In this document: positions 17,118-25,634 of the stretch, one piece after another
Position numbering within the stretch: position 1 is the stretch's first letter
How the letters are laid out: every line of letters begins with the position of its first letter
Assembly: GCA_964425215.1 (NCBI GenBank)
Contig: CAYRLW010000011.1
Location: forward strand, 1-64,000
DNA length: 64,000 nucleotides
From: CAYRLW01 sp964425215
GTDB taxonomy: Bacteria > Spirochaetota > Spirochaetia > Treponematales > Breznakiellaceae
Direction of reading: 5' to 3'
Translations under genes and position numbers: made by a program
Notes under the pieces: generated by a model
The model's database searches: none
What the model was told of the DNA's origin: nothing
Seen by the model: only the letters and a program-made list of their open reading frames with translations

Positions 17118-18596
17118 ATGACCACACCATACACTTCTAATCTCAACCCTTCCCAGGAGGGGATTCCCGACTACGATGTCGCGGTAATCGGGTGCGGTGT
17201 CTCCGGAGCGAACATCGCCCGCCGGCTTTCGGCGTACAAAGTCCGGGTCGCCGTTTTAGAAAAAGCGGCGGACGTATCCTTCGGTACGTCCAAAGCGAAC
17301 TCGGGAATCATTCACGGGGGCTTTCACCACAATAAAAAGTACCTTAAAGCCCGTTTGGAACTGCTGGGAAACCTGATGTTTGAACGGCTCCGACGGGAGC
17401 TGGACTTTCCCTTTAAACGGTGCGGTATCATCGTCGCGGCCTTGCACGAAGACGAAATGAAGGCGGTGGAACACCTGTACATGCAGGGGGTAGAGAACGG
17501 GGTAATCGGTATTGAACTCTGTTCCCGGGAACGGATCCTGGAATTGGAACCCAAGCTGTCCAGCGATACGGTGGGTGGGCTGTACGCCCCCGGGGGCGGC
17601 ATCGTGGAACCCTACCGCTTCGTTTTTGCCCTGGTCGAATCGGCGATGAAAAACGGAGTCCATTTTTATACGAACTATAAAGTCTCCGCCGCCGAGCGGA
17701 ATAACGCCGCGGGACGTTGGACCGTAAAGGCCGCCGACGGAAGAAGTATCCGGGCCCGATACGTGGTCAACGCCGCGGGGCTCTTTGCCGACGAAGTTTC
17801 CGCCATATTCGGAGGTGAGCAGTTCAAAATTACCGGCCGCAAGGGGGAATACTACCTCCTGGACCGGATGACCAAGGCCCGGCCCGATCGGGTAGTCTTT
17901 CCCGTTCCAACCTCCGTGTCCAAGGGTATGCTGGTAATCCCCACCGTCGAAGGAACCGTTCTGGTGGGTCCCACGGCGGACGCCACGGAAAACAAGGAAG
18001 ATTTTTCTACCACCTCCGAACGGTTGGAGCAGATCCTCGACTCGGGAAGGAAGATGATCCCCTCACTCAGCCGAAACGACGTAATTACCAACTTCGCGGG
18101 CATCCGACCCGTACTGGAAGAGGATTTTTATATAGAACCTTCCAAAAAGGCCCCCGCTTTTATACAGGTGGCGGGAATTCAATCCCCCGGGTTAACCGCG
18201 TCTCCCGCCATTGGGGAGTACGTCAAGGATCTCCTTAAGGGGATCGGTCTTGAGTTAACCGAACGAAGCGATTGGGATCCCTTTGTGGAACGGCGGCCCC
18301 GGGCGCGGGAACTGTCGCCCTTTGAATTGGACGCCCTTATCGCCCAGGATCCCGCCTGGGGAAACGTGGTCTGCCGTTGTGAAAACGTTACGGAAGCGGA
18401 AATTGTGGAGGCCGTACGGATGGGGCACCATACCCTGGACGGGGTAAAGTACTTTACCCGAGCCCAAATGGGCCGCTGTCAGGGAGGCTTTTGTACCTAC
18501 AAAATAATTAAAATTATTATGCGCGAAACGGGACTCTCCTACGATGCCATCACCAAACACGGCGGGGAGAGCCGGGTGTTGGAGGGTGAATTATGA
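17118..18596 (+). CDS. FAD-dependent oxidoreductase with BFD-like [2Fe-2S] domain (GlpA-like)
   Basis: A 492-aa flavoprotein resembling anaerobic glycerol-3-phosphate dehydrogenase subunit A and L-2-hydroxyglutarate oxidase relatives. The FAD-binding DVAVIGCGVSGANIARRL lies near the N-terminus, followed by the substrate domain (SKANSGIIHGGFHH). The C-terminal BFD-like [2Fe-2S] domain has cysteines in VVCRCENVTEAEI and GRCQGGFC. It overlaps the next gene by ATGA (18593-18596) and forms a three- or four-gene operon with it and the DUF1667 gene. This trio usually sits with glycerol genes, but no glpK or glpF is here, so the substrate is uncertain. Confidence 0.88.
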   Translation: MTTPYTSNLNPSQEGIPDYDVAVIGCGVSGANIARRLSAYKVRVAVLEKAADVSFGTSKANSGIIHGGFHHNKKYLKARLELLGNLMFERLRRELDFPFKRCGIIVAALHEDEMKAVEHLYMQGVENGVIGIELCSRERILELEPKLSSDTVGGLYAPGGGIVEPYRFVFALVESAMKNGVHFYTNYKVSAAERNNAAGRWTVKAADGRSIRARYVVNAAGLFADEVSAIFGGEQFKITGRKGEYYLLDRMTKARPDRVVFPVPTSVSKGMLVIPTVEGTVLVGPTADATENKEDFSTTSERLEQILDSGRKMIPSLSRNDVITNFAGIRPVLEEDFYIEPSKKAPAFIQVAGIQSPGLTASPAIGEYVKDLLKGIGLELTERSDWDPFVERRPRARELSPFELDALIAQDPAWGNVVCRCENVTEAEIVEAVRMGHHTLDGVKYFTRAQMGRCQGGFCTYKIIKIIMRETGLSYDAITKHGGESRVLEGEL

Positions 18597-19861
18597 AGGA
18601 ACTCCGTTACGACGCGGTGGTTATTGGAGGCGGAGCGGCGGGAATGGCCGCGGCTCTGGAAATCGAGGCGGCGGGGTTCTCCTGCGCCATTGTGGAACGG
18701 GAAGATCATTTGGGCGGAATCCTGATGCAGTGCATCCATAACGGATTCGGCCTCCACGAATTTTCAGAAGAACTGACGGGGCCCGAGTTCGCCGAGCGGT
18801 TCGCCACCAAGGTGGCGGCGTCCAAAATAGCCGTCTATTTGGGGACCACCGTCACCCATTTTAAGGCCGAAGGAATTTCCGAATCCGGGACTTCGGTAAA
18901 AGAATTGATTTGTTCCTCCACCGACTTCGGCGTAATACGGATTTTGGCCCGAACCGTGGTTTTAGCCATGGGATGCCGGGAACGAAATCGGGGAAACGTC
19001 CGGATTCCCGGGTCCCGGCCCGCGGGAGTCTTCACCGCCGGACTGGCCCAGCGGCTGGTTAATATCGAGGGCTACATTCCCGGGAAAGAGGTGGTCATTA
19101 TCGGTTCCGGTGATATCGGCCTTATTATGGCCCGCCGGATGAGCTGGGTGGGGTGCCACGTAAAAGCGGTGGTGGAAATCATGCCCTACCCCTCGGGCCT
19201 GACCCGGAACATCGTCCAGTGTCTCCACGATTTTAACATCCCCCTGTACCTTTCCTCCCAAACCACCAATATTTTTGGGAACCACCGGGTCGAGGGGGTC
19301 GAGGTTACCCCCATGGAGAACGGAGCCTTGGTTCCGGAAAAGGCCTTCCGTATCGACTGCGACACCGTTCTGCTTTCGGTGGGGTTGGTTCCGGAAAACG
19401 AGTTGTCCAAAGACGCGGGGGTAGAGCTGAACGCCACCACCAACGGCCCCATCGTCGATTCGACCATGATGACCACCGTGGACGGGGTCTTTGCCTGCGG
19501 CAACGTACTCCACGTTCACGATTTGGTGGACTGGGTAGCCGAAGAAGCCCGGACCACGGGCCGCAACGCCGCCGCCTGGCTTAAGGGTGAACGTCCTTCC
19601 GTTCAGGTTCGGGTTAAGGCGGGGTCTAACGTTCGGTACGCCAACCCAGGGAAACTGGATCCCCGCAGGGATAACAAGGTGTACCTCCGCTCCCTGATCG
19701 TAAAAAATGACGCGGTATTGGAACTGCGTTTGGACAACCGGGTAATCCGGAGCATCAAAAAGGGACACGTTCAACCCTCGGAGATGATAACCCTCAATAT
19801 CGGCCCCAAGGATTTAAATGGGGTCGGTTCCGATTCGGCCCTCGAACTGGCCATTCTGTAG
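18593..19861 (+). CDS. NAD(P)/FAD-dependent oxidoreductase (second subunit of GlpA-like complex)
   Basis: A 422-aa pyridine nucleotide-disulphide reductase-like flavoprotein. An N-terminal FAD motif (YDAVVIGGGAAGMAAALEI) is followed by a second dinucleotide fold (KEVVIIGSGDIGLIMARRM) and a C-terminal FAD motif (GVFACGNVLHVHD). A C-terminal extension of about 85 residues follows. In related operons this protein pairs with the GlpA-like subunit and the DUF1667 protein as a heteromeric dehydrogenase that passes electrons onward. Four-base start/stop overlap with the gene before it implies matched expression. The exact substrate is not readable from sequence. Confidence 0.87.
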   Translation: MKELRYDAVVIGGGAAGMAAALEIEAAGFSCAIVEREDHLGGILMQCIHNGFGLHEFSEELTGPEFAERFATKVAASKIAVYLGTTVTHFKAEGISESGTSVKELICSSTDFGVIRILARTVVLAMGCRERNRGNVRIPGSRPAGVFTAGLAQRLVNIEGYIPGKEVVIIGSGDIGLIMARRMSWVGCHVKAVVEIMPYPSGLTRNIVQCLHDFNIPLYLSSQTTNIFGNHRVEGVEVTPMENGALVPEKAFRIDCDTVLLSVGLVPENELSKDAGVELNATTNGPIVDSTMMTTVDGVFACGNVLHVHDLVDWVAEEARTTGRNAAAWLKGERPSVQVRVKAGSNVRYANPGKLDPRRDNKVYLRSLIVKNDAVLELRLDNRVIRSIKKGHVQPSEMITLNIGPKDLNGVGSDSALELAIL

Positions 19862-19873
19862 GAGGATAGGTCC

Positions 19874-20305
19874 ATGCGATCCCTGACCTGCATCGTTTGC
19901 CCCATAGGCTGTGATTTAAAAGTAGAAGAAGGAAAGGACGGCGAGTTGATCGTATCGGGGAACCGGTGTCCCCGGGGAGCCGCGTACGCCATAGAGGAAA
20001 TCCGTTCCCCCAAGCGGGTGGTTACCGCCACCTGCCGCTTGGATACTTCGGGTAATGGGACGGAAACGGGAAAGGAAGAACCTTCGACCCTGGCTTTCCG
20101 GAACCGTATGCGGCGCCACGGGATGTACGATCCCCGGCGTTTACCCGTAAAGACGTCGGCCCCCTGCCCTAAAGAACGGATAGACGAATTATTAAAGGAT
20201 ATTTACGCCCTCAAGGTTAAAGTACCGGTCCAAGAAGGAGCCGTCCTGTTGGCCAACTGGAAGGGAACCGGTATAGACGTGGTGGCGGAAAGGGCTTTAG
20301 ACTAG
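19874..20305 (+). CDS. DUF1667 protein
   Basis: A 143-aa small protein of the DUF1667 family. Four cysteines lie near the N-terminus (LTCIVCPIGCDL and GNRCPRG), likely a metal or Fe-S site. A C-terminal region contains IDVVAERALD. It is almost always the third gene after GlpA- and GlpB-like flavoproteins and is thought to be a small redox or assembly subunit. It starts 12 bp after the upstream gene with an AGGAGGAT ribosome site. A relatively Thr/Glu-rich insert (GNGTETGKEEPST) separates the cysteine part from the rest. Confidence 0.87.
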   Translation: MRSLTCIVCPIGCDLKVEEGKDGELIVSGNRCPRGAAYAIEEIRSPKRVVTATCRLDTSGNGTETGKEEPSTLAFRNRMRRHGMYDPRRLPVKTSAPCPKERIDELLKDIYALKVKVPVQEGAVLLANWKGTGIDVVAERALD

Positions 20306-20309
20306 GCAC

Positions 20310-20756
20310 ATGGCGACTACGACGAACGATCCCGCCGTTTTTTGGCGGGACTATGAAATTGAGCACGGAGAAAAGGTTTTGGCCTACAGTCTAGGCTGTT
20401 ATAACTCCGGCTGGGATGAGTTTAAGGGCCCCCTTTGGGGTTTGTTGATAGCCACCGACGGGGGCTTCCGGTTCCACCATTTTCCCCACGAGGGGTGGAT
20501 TAACGCCCTCTCCCGGATTACCGGTGGCGGCGGGGCTCCCCCGGAGGAAAAAACCCTCTTTATCCCCCGATCCCGCTTAATCAAGGTGGAGCTACGCCTG
20601 GAGCCTTCCCTATTGCGCCGCATCCTTTCTCCCCACCCGCCCATATTTGCCCTCCGATACACGAAAACAGACGGTTCGGAAGGACTGCTTTTAGCGGACA
20701 CGGATAAAACCGCCCAGCCGGTGGTAAACGCCCTGGGGGGCCTCTTGGCCGAATAA
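20310..20756 (+). CDS. Hypothetical protein, end of oxidoreductase operon
   Basis: A 148-aa protein that I do not recognise. It is rich in aromatic residues (YEIEHGEKVLAYSLGCYNSG, FRFHHFPHEGW), has no signal peptide or membrane segment, and looks like a compact beta-rich domain. The ATG lies 4 bp after the DUF1667 stop, with no independent promoter, so it is probably the last gene of the flavoprotein operon. It could also be an unrelated gene carried by read-through. A short tandem repeat follows. Confidence 0.65.
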   Translation: MATTTNDPAVFWRDYEIEHGEKVLAYSLGCYNSGWDEFKGPLWGLLIATDGGFRFHHFPHEGWINALSRITGGGGAPPEEKTLFIPRSRLIKVELRLEPSLLRRILSPHPPIFALRYTKTDGSEGLLLADTDKTAQPVVNALGGLLAE

Positions 20757-20765
20757 CCCTACACC

Positions 20766-20884
20766 GGGTCCGACAACGGCTGGGTCCGGCAACGGCCGGG
20801 TCCGACAGCGGCCAAGGGACTAAAGTCCGAAGGACCGTGAACCAACAGCGCCCAGGGTAGTAGCGGCTGGGTCCGGCAACGGCT
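20766..20884. repeat. 16-bp tandem repeat
   Basis: Units of the type GGGTCCGRCARCGGCY occur at 20766, 20782 and 20798 head to tail, with a fourth at 20869. They lie in the spacer between convergent genes and do not fold into an obvious terminator. Confidence 0.7.
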
Positions 20885-20890
20885 CAGGGC

Positions 20891-22009
20891 CTAAAGCCGG
20901 ATAATCCGGGCCTTGGTAAGGACCTGGGGCCCCTGGGGCGTCAGCAGGACATCGTTCTCTAACCGACAGCCCCCTGCGGTCATGTCGTACAACCCCGGTT
21001 CCAGGGTAAAGACCATACCGGTAGACAGGCGCCATTCGTTGTCCGCCCGACTCCGGAGCGCGGGAGCTTCGTGGGCCTCTAGACCGATTCCGTGGCCCAA
21101 CGCGTGGGGCATGGTTTTTTTTGCCTTACCAAAGAGGGCGTCCACCGCCAGGGAAATTTCCCGAGTGGGAGCCTCTTCCTTGATAAGGGAAAGGGCCAGG
21201 GCGTAAGCCTTTTCCACCAGCGTCAGCATCCGTTCTTGGGTCCGGGACAGGGGTCCCCGAGCAACCGTAAGGGTTACATCGGTGGTGTACCCCTGGTATT
21301 TTAACCCAAAATCGAGGATCGAAAGCCCCGGTCCCCCAAAGGGTTGGGCCGTATAGTTGGGAAACGCGTGGATACCGTAGCTTCTCGTGGGTCCAGCGAC
21401 CAGACTTTCAAAACCCGTCCCCTCGCAATCCCGCTTTCTCGCCTCCGCCTCGATAAACAGAGCCACGTCGATTTCGGTTTTTAGGGCTCCCGAACTGATT
21501 TCTCTCTCCAGCAGATCGATTACCTGGTTGGTAATATCGGCGGCTTGAAGGTATATCTGGATCTCCCCCTCGTCCTTCACGGCCCTTAGCCGGGAAACCT
21601 CTTCCGACGCCCCATCGTTTCTGCAGATAATATCGTAATCCGGTAGGTTGGAAACGTACTGTAAAAAAAGGGGATAGGATACGGAGGAGGGAATCTCCAA
21701 CCGGGATGCCGGTGGCACCTTTAAGTACTCCGCCACCGCCTTGGTGGCCCGGATAGGATGCCGTTCAAACTCCCCGTAGGGAACCACCGTATCGGCGTTG
21801 GCGTACAGGGCCGCCACGTTCGCGTCCCAGGGAACCAACACGGACCGTTTGTCCACCGAAAGGAACAGCAGGGCGTCCCCCGGCTGGCCGCTGAGCCACC
21901 GTATCGCGGGATCCCGGCGGCCCTCCACATCCTCAAACATAAGAAGCCCCAGACCTTCCTGGGCCATCCAATCGTACAGGCGCTCTCGGCGCGTTTCGTA
22001 ATTGCTCAT
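20891..22009 (-). CDS. M24 family metallopeptidase (Xaa-Pro aminopeptidase-like)
   Basis: A 372-aa cytosolic peptidase of the pita-bread fold, likely removing N-terminal residues before proline. The N-terminal creatinase-like domain (residues ~1-130) includes YDWMAQEGLGLLMFEDVEG. The catalytic domain carries the metal ligands: the aspartates of ILDFGLKYQGYTTDVTL, the histidine of HALGHGIGLEAHE, and the glutamates of TLEPGLYD and CRLENDVLLT. All five expected ligands are visible, so it should be active. It is convergent with the oxidoreductase operon and divergent from the nickel operon, with about 210 bp to cbiM. Confidence 0.9.
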   Translation of the reverse strand: MSNYETRRERLYDWMAQEGLGLLMFEDVEGRRDPAIRWLSGQPGDALLFLSVDKRSVLVPWDANVAALYANADTVVPYGEFERHPIRATKAVAEYLKVPPASRLEIPSSVSYPLFLQYVSNLPDYDIICRNDGASEEVSRLRAVKDEGEIQIYLQAADITNQVIDLLEREISSGALKTEIDVALFIEAEARKRDCEGTGFESLVAGPTRSYGIHAFPNYTAQPFGGPGLSILDFGLKYQGYTTDVTLTVARGPLSRTQERMLTLVEKAYALALSLIKEEAPTREISLAVDALFGKAKKTMPHALGHGIGLEAHEAPALRSRADNEWRLSTGMVFTLEPGLYDMTAGGCRLENDVLLTPQGPQVLTKARIIRL

Positions 22010-22056
22010 GGTACTACTATGCCCTGTATTACTTTTTCATACAAGATAAAAGTTTC

Positions 22057-22086
22057 TTGACCTTAGGCATTACAACCGGCTATACT
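22057..22086 (+). promoter_or_regulatory. Sigma-70-type promoter of the nickel operon
   Basis: TTGACC (22057-22062) and TATACT (22081-22086) are separated by 18 bp. The predicted start near 22093 leaves a leader of about 130 nt before cbiM. Confidence 0.6.
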
Positions 22087-22092
22087 AGGGCC

Positions 22093-22221
22093 CGAAGCAC
22101 GAAGCTTCTTACCCCCCGATGAACGGGGAACAGTACCCCACGTTTACTATCCAGAACACCGATACTTCCTACGAAGGGAAAAGACGGAGATGAACTCCTT
22201 TTTTAACGTAGAGGAGTTGGT
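22093..22221 (+). promoter_or_regulatory. Structured 5' leader of the nickel operon
   Basis: About 130 nt of untranslated leader with several short complementary arms, including GAAGC/GCTTC around 22096-22107 and CCCC-GATGAAC-GGGG followed by GTACCCC near 22113-22140. I see no B12 box, so it is not an ordinary cobalamin riboswitch. A nickel/cobalt-sensing RNA or a protein operator are the main alternatives. It ends with GAGGAG before the ATG. Confidence 0.35.
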
Positions 22222-23265
22222 ATGCATATTCCCGATAACTACCTTAGTCCAGCCACCTGCGCCGTTACCGCAGTCATCGCCGCCCCGGTTCTTCTGTTTT
22301 CTATAAAAAAGGTCCAATCGGAACTTCCTCGAGAAAAAATACCCCTGCTGGGGGTAGCGGCGGCCTTTTCCTTTCTCTTTATGATGTTCAACGTACCCCT
22401 TCCCGGAGGGACGACGGGTCATGCGGTGGGGGGTACCCTGATTGCTATCCTGCTCGGTCCCTGGTCGGCGGTCCTTTCCGTATCCGTGGCCCTGGTAATT
22501 CAGGCCTTTCTCTTTGGTGACGGGGGAATCCTGGCGCTGGGGGCCAATATTTTGAATATGGCCATCGTGCTTCCTTTAACGGGGTACGGGGTTTACCGCG
22601 TAATCCGGGCTTCCCTTTTATCCCGACTATTGGGAGAAAACAAGGCTGGCCTCGTAGGCGCGGCGCTGGGTTCCTACCTGGCCCTTAATCTGGCGGCCCT
22701 TTTCGCTGCCATAGAGTTTGGGGTCCAACCCCTGCTGTTCCACGGAGCCGACGGTACACCCCTGTACTGTCCCTACCCCCTTTCGATCTCCATCCCCGCC
22801 ATGCTTATCCCCCATGTAACCGTCGCTGGTTTGGTGGAACTCTTTTTTTCCCTGTCGGTATTATCCTTTATCCGCAGGGTCGCCCCGGACGTGGAGGAAT
22901 CCATCCTGCCTAGCACCGGAACAGCCCCCGGTACAGTTCCCCGGCTGGGGAAGGTATACGCCCTTTTGGTGATCCTTATCGTTGCCACCCCCCTGGGGCT
23001 TTTAGCCTCCGGAACCGCCTGGGGCGAATGGGGAACCGACGAAATCGCCCACATAACCGTCTCTGGCTCCCAACCCCTGGGCTTCGTTCCCCCGGGTATG
23101 CAACGGGGTTTTAGCTTTGAAAGCCCCTTTCCCGATTATTCCGTCCCCGGTTTGGGGAATGTTTTTGGGTACGTTCTTTCCGCGGTAGCCGGGGCGGCTA
23201 TTTTGATAATCCTCTTTAAACTCCTTTCGGCCTTTGGGGACCGAACAAAAAAGGTTCGAGGGTAG
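22222..23265 (+). CDS. cbiM: ECF-type nickel/cobalt transporter, substrate-binding membrane subunit with PDGLE domain
   Basis: A 347-aa integral membrane protein that binds Ni2+ or Co2+. The N-terminal MHIPDNYLSP supplies the metal-binding His residue after Met1 as in CbiM/NikM. About six hydrophobic helices follow. From residue ~250 the sequence resembles the PDGLE domain (TPLGLLASGTAWGEWG, FGYVLSAVAGAAILIIL), which replaces a separate CbiN/NikN. It is the first gene of cbiMQO-larECB, so nickel is the expected substrate. The gene stands behind a sigma-70-type promoter and a 130-nt leader that could carry metal control. Confidence 0.9.
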   Translation: MHIPDNYLSPATCAVTAVIAAPVLLFSIKKVQSELPREKIPLLGVAAAFSFLFMMFNVPLPGGTTGHAVGGTLIAILLGPWSAVLSVSVALVIQAFLFGDGGILALGANILNMAIVLPLTGYGVYRVIRASLLSRLLGENKAGLVGAALGSYLALNLAALFAAIEFGVQPLLFHGADGTPLYCPYPLSISIPAMLIPHVTVAGLVELFFSLSVLSFIRRVAPDVEESILPSTGTAPGTVPRLGKVYALLVILIVATPLGLLASGTAWGEWGTDEIAHITVSGSQPLGFVPPGMQRGFSFESPFPDYSVPGLGNVFGYVLSAVAGAAILIILFKLLSAFGDRTKKVRG

Positions 23266-23309
23266 GGATCATCGACAAGCACGGAATTTCCCGCACCCTC
23301 CCGGCCTGG

Positions 23310-24089
23310 ATGACCGCAAGCGAACCGCCGGCGACGATAAGGGATTCGGACGCCTTTATCGATCGAAGCCTCCAGGCTCTGGCGGCGACTCTGGCGGCCC
23401 TCCGTCGATCGGGGGCATCCCGACCCATACAAACCGGCGACGCGGCGGTCCGCCTCTATTCGGCCCTGATGGCCGTCCTTCTGCTGTCCCTGTCCCGGGG
23501 ATCGGCGTTTACCCTCCTGTACGGCACCGCCCTTTTGGTCCTCTTAGCGACCCGGAGGGCCGCCGTCATCGCGACGGTACTGAAAAGCGCCATCCTAGCG
23601 GCGCTTATATCCCTGACCGTGCTCCTGCCCGCTCTTTTTTTGGGGTACGGCACCAACGGCCCCCTCATCTCCCTAAAGATATTCTGCTCCGTATCCACCA
23701 TGGCCCTGGTAGCCTCGGAGACCCGCTGGGAAGCCCTCTTCGAATCCCTTGCCCTTATTCGCGTCAGCGCCCTTCTTATCCTTATCCTCGATATCACCCT
23801 TAAGTACATAACCGTCCTCGGCGAGTACGCCCTGAACCTTTTACGGGCCCTGAAGCTCCGCTCCGTGGGCAAAAATAAAAACAAACGGGCCTCCCTTTCG
23901 GGGATCGCGGGAACCCTCTTCCTCCGTTCCGGCCGTATGGCCCGGACCCTGCACCAGGCCATGGAATGCCGGGGCTTTACGGGTTCCTACGTCATCCGCC
24001 GCCGCCTCCGGTTCGGAATAGAAACACCGCTGTTTGTAGGACTGGATGGTTTGTTGATCGCCGCCTTTATCCTCTGGGGGCGCCCATGA
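23310..24089 (+). CDS. cbiQ: ECF-type nickel/cobalt transporter, coupling membrane subunit
   Basis: A 259-aa transmembrane coupling protein that links the metal-binding subunit to the ATPase. Several hydrophobic helices (LYSALMAVLLLSLSRGSAF, LLILILDITLKYITVLGEY) precede the cytosolic ATPase-contact region (RALKLRSVG) and the motif MARTLHQAMECRGF, typical of CbiQ. The first ATG is at 23310, but the upstream in-frame codons 23268-23309 read IIDKHGISRTLPAW, which looks like a natural N-terminus. A GAGGG lies just before. No ATG, GTG or TTG is available there, so an unusual start codon is possible. The stop overlaps the cbiO start (ATGA). Confidence 0.87.
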   Translation: MTASEPPATIRDSDAFIDRSLQALAATLAALRRSGASRPIQTGDAAVRLYSALMAVLLLSLSRGSAFTLLYGTALLVLLATRRAAVIATVLKSAILAALISLTVLLPALFLGYGTNGPLISLKIFCSVSTMALVASETRWEALFESLALIRVSALLILILDITLKYITVLGEYALNLLRALKLRSVGKNKNKRASLSGIAGTLFLRSGRMARTLHQAMECRGFTGSYVIRRRLRFGIETPLFVGLDGLLIAAFILWGRP

Positions 24090-24811
24090 TTCGCCTCGAG
24101 GGGGTTTGCTTTTCCTACGGGGATGTACCGGCCCTTCGGGATATCACCGTGACGGTCCCTCGGGGCGCCACGGTGGCCCTTATGGGACCCAACGGTTCGG
24201 GAAAGTCGACGTTGATGAAAATTCTCACCGGACTCGAGCCGGTCACCCAGGGGACGTATTTTTTTGACGGCCAAACGGTGGACCATAGGGCCCTGGCAGA
24301 CCGGACCTTCGCTAAGAATCTGCATCGAAGAATCGGTTTTCTGTTTCAGAACTCGGAGGCCCAACTGTTCTGTCCCACCGTGGCCGACGAAGTGGCCTTT
24401 GGGCCCCTGCAGTTAGGTTTGGACGAGGGGGCCGTGGAAGAGCGGGTGGCGGATTGTCTGGCCCTGTTGGGTATTGAAGCCCTCCGGGAAAAACCGCCCT
24501 ACCAACTGAGCGAAGGAGAAAAAAGAAAGGTCGCCCTGGCGGCGGTTCTTTCCCTAAATCCGGAGGTTCTGGTGTTGGACGAACCGCTCAACTCCCTGGA
24601 CCCCCGGACAAAACGATTTCTCCGGACCCTGTTGGAAAACCTTCACCGTGCGGGGAAGACCATCCTGGCCTCTACCCACGATTTTCAATACCTGGAAGGC
24701 TTTTTTTCCACCGCCGTGGTCCTTTCCCAGGACCACCGGGTACTCCGAAGCGGTCCCTACGACGAAATCATCGCCGATCGGGCCTTTTTAGAGGCCCACA
24801 ATATTCTATAG
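24086..24811 (+). CDS. cbiO: ECF-type nickel/cobalt transporter ATPase subunit
   Basis: A 241-aa ABC ATPase that powers the nickel/cobalt importer. Walker A is GPNGSGKST, the Q-loop is GFLFQNSEAQLF, the signature is YQLSEGEKRKVALA, Walker B is VLVLDEPLNSLD and the switch histidine is in ASTHDFQY. The start at 24086 overlaps the cbiQ stop (ATGA); the frame is open further upstream but that part overlaps cbiQ and is not ABC-like. It is followed 8 bp later by larE, which ties the transporter to nickel cofactor synthesis. Confidence 0.93.
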   Translation: MIRLEGVCFSYGDVPALRDITVTVPRGATVALMGPNGSGKSTLMKILTGLEPVTQGTYFFDGQTVDHRALADRTFAKNLHRRIGFLFQNSEAQLFCPTVADEVAFGPLQLGLDEGAVEERVADCLALLGIEALREKPPYQLSEGEKRKVALAAVLSLNPEVLVLDEPLNSLDPRTKRFLRTLLENLHRAGKTILASTHDFQYLEGFFSTAVVLSQDHRVLRSGPYDEIIADRAFLEAHNIL

Positions 24812-24819
24812 GAGTTTCC

Positions 24820-25620
24820 ATGACCTTGGACGAGAAGTACGAAAACCTTTTAGCGGAACTCCGTGCCTACGGGTCCGTGGCTATCGCGTTTTCTGGGGGG
24901 GTAGACAGCACCTTGCTCTGTAAAGCGGCGGTTCAAGCTCTGGGTCATAAAACCCTGGCCATCACCATCGTTTCGCCCCTGCTTCCCCAGCGGGAAATCG
25001 ACGAATCCATAACCTTGGCCCGGGAATTGGGCGTGGAGCACCTGATTATAAGGGAAGATGGTATAGACGAAGCGGTGGCCGCCAACACCCCGGACCGCTG
25101 TTACCTCTGCAAACGCCGGTATTTTAGCCGGATTTTAAAGGCGGCCCGGGATAGGGGAATCGACCACGTTTTGGACGGCTCAAATTTGGACGACCTGGGG
25201 GATTACCGCCCCGGATTGCGGGCCCTGGAAGAGCTGGGAATCCACAGCCCCCTGCGGACAGCCCAACTAACCAAGGCGGAAATCCGACAGGTATCCCACA
25301 CATGGGGACTGGCGACCTGGAACAAAAGCGCCTTCGCGTGCCTGGCCACCCGGATACCCTACGGCCAACGGATCGACCGAACCACCCTGGCCAAGGTAGA
25401 ACAGGCGGAGGAACTGCTTCGGTCCTACGGATTCCACCAGTACCGGATCCGCGTTCACGGTGACATCGCCCGCCTCGAAGTGGCCCCGGAAGAACGGCAC
25501 ATCCTTTTCGACGAATCCACCCTGGATTCCCTATCCCGGGACATCAAAGCCCTGGGGTTCCTCTACGTGGCCTTTGAATTGGAGGGCTACGTTTCCGGCA
25601 GTATGAACCGAACCCTCTAA
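24820..25620 (+). CDS. larE: Nickel-pincer cofactor synthesis sulfur transferase LarE
   Basis: A 266-aa ATP-dependent sulfur transferase. LarE adenylates the carboxylates of the LarB product and inserts sulfur. In the sacrificial type it loses the sulfur of its own cysteine. The PP-loop SGGVDSTLL is at residues ~25-33. CYLCKRRYF lies near residue 95 and the active segment KSAFACLATRIPYGQRI near residue 175 keeps the cysteine expected of a sacrificial enzyme. A strong ribosome site (TAGGAG) precedes the ATG. It sits directly after cbiO and before larC. Confidence 0.93.
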   Translation: MTLDEKYENLLAELRAYGSVAIAFSGGVDSTLLCKAAVQALGHKTLAITIVSPLLPQREIDESITLARELGVEHLIIREDGIDEAVAANTPDRCYLCKRRYFSRILKAARDRGIDHVLDGSNLDDLGDYRPGLRALEELGIHSPLRTAQLTKAEIRQVSHTWGLATWNKSAFACLATRIPYGQRIDRTTLAKVEQAEELLRSYGFHQYRIRVHGDIARLEVAPEERHILFDESTLDSLSRDIKALGFLYVAFELEGYVSGSMNRTL

Positions 25621-25634
25621 GGAGAAATAGAACG

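Noticed and set aside
22093..22221. Cobalamin riboswitch before cbiM
   Set aside because: No B12 box or matching core is visible, and the operon context points to nickel.
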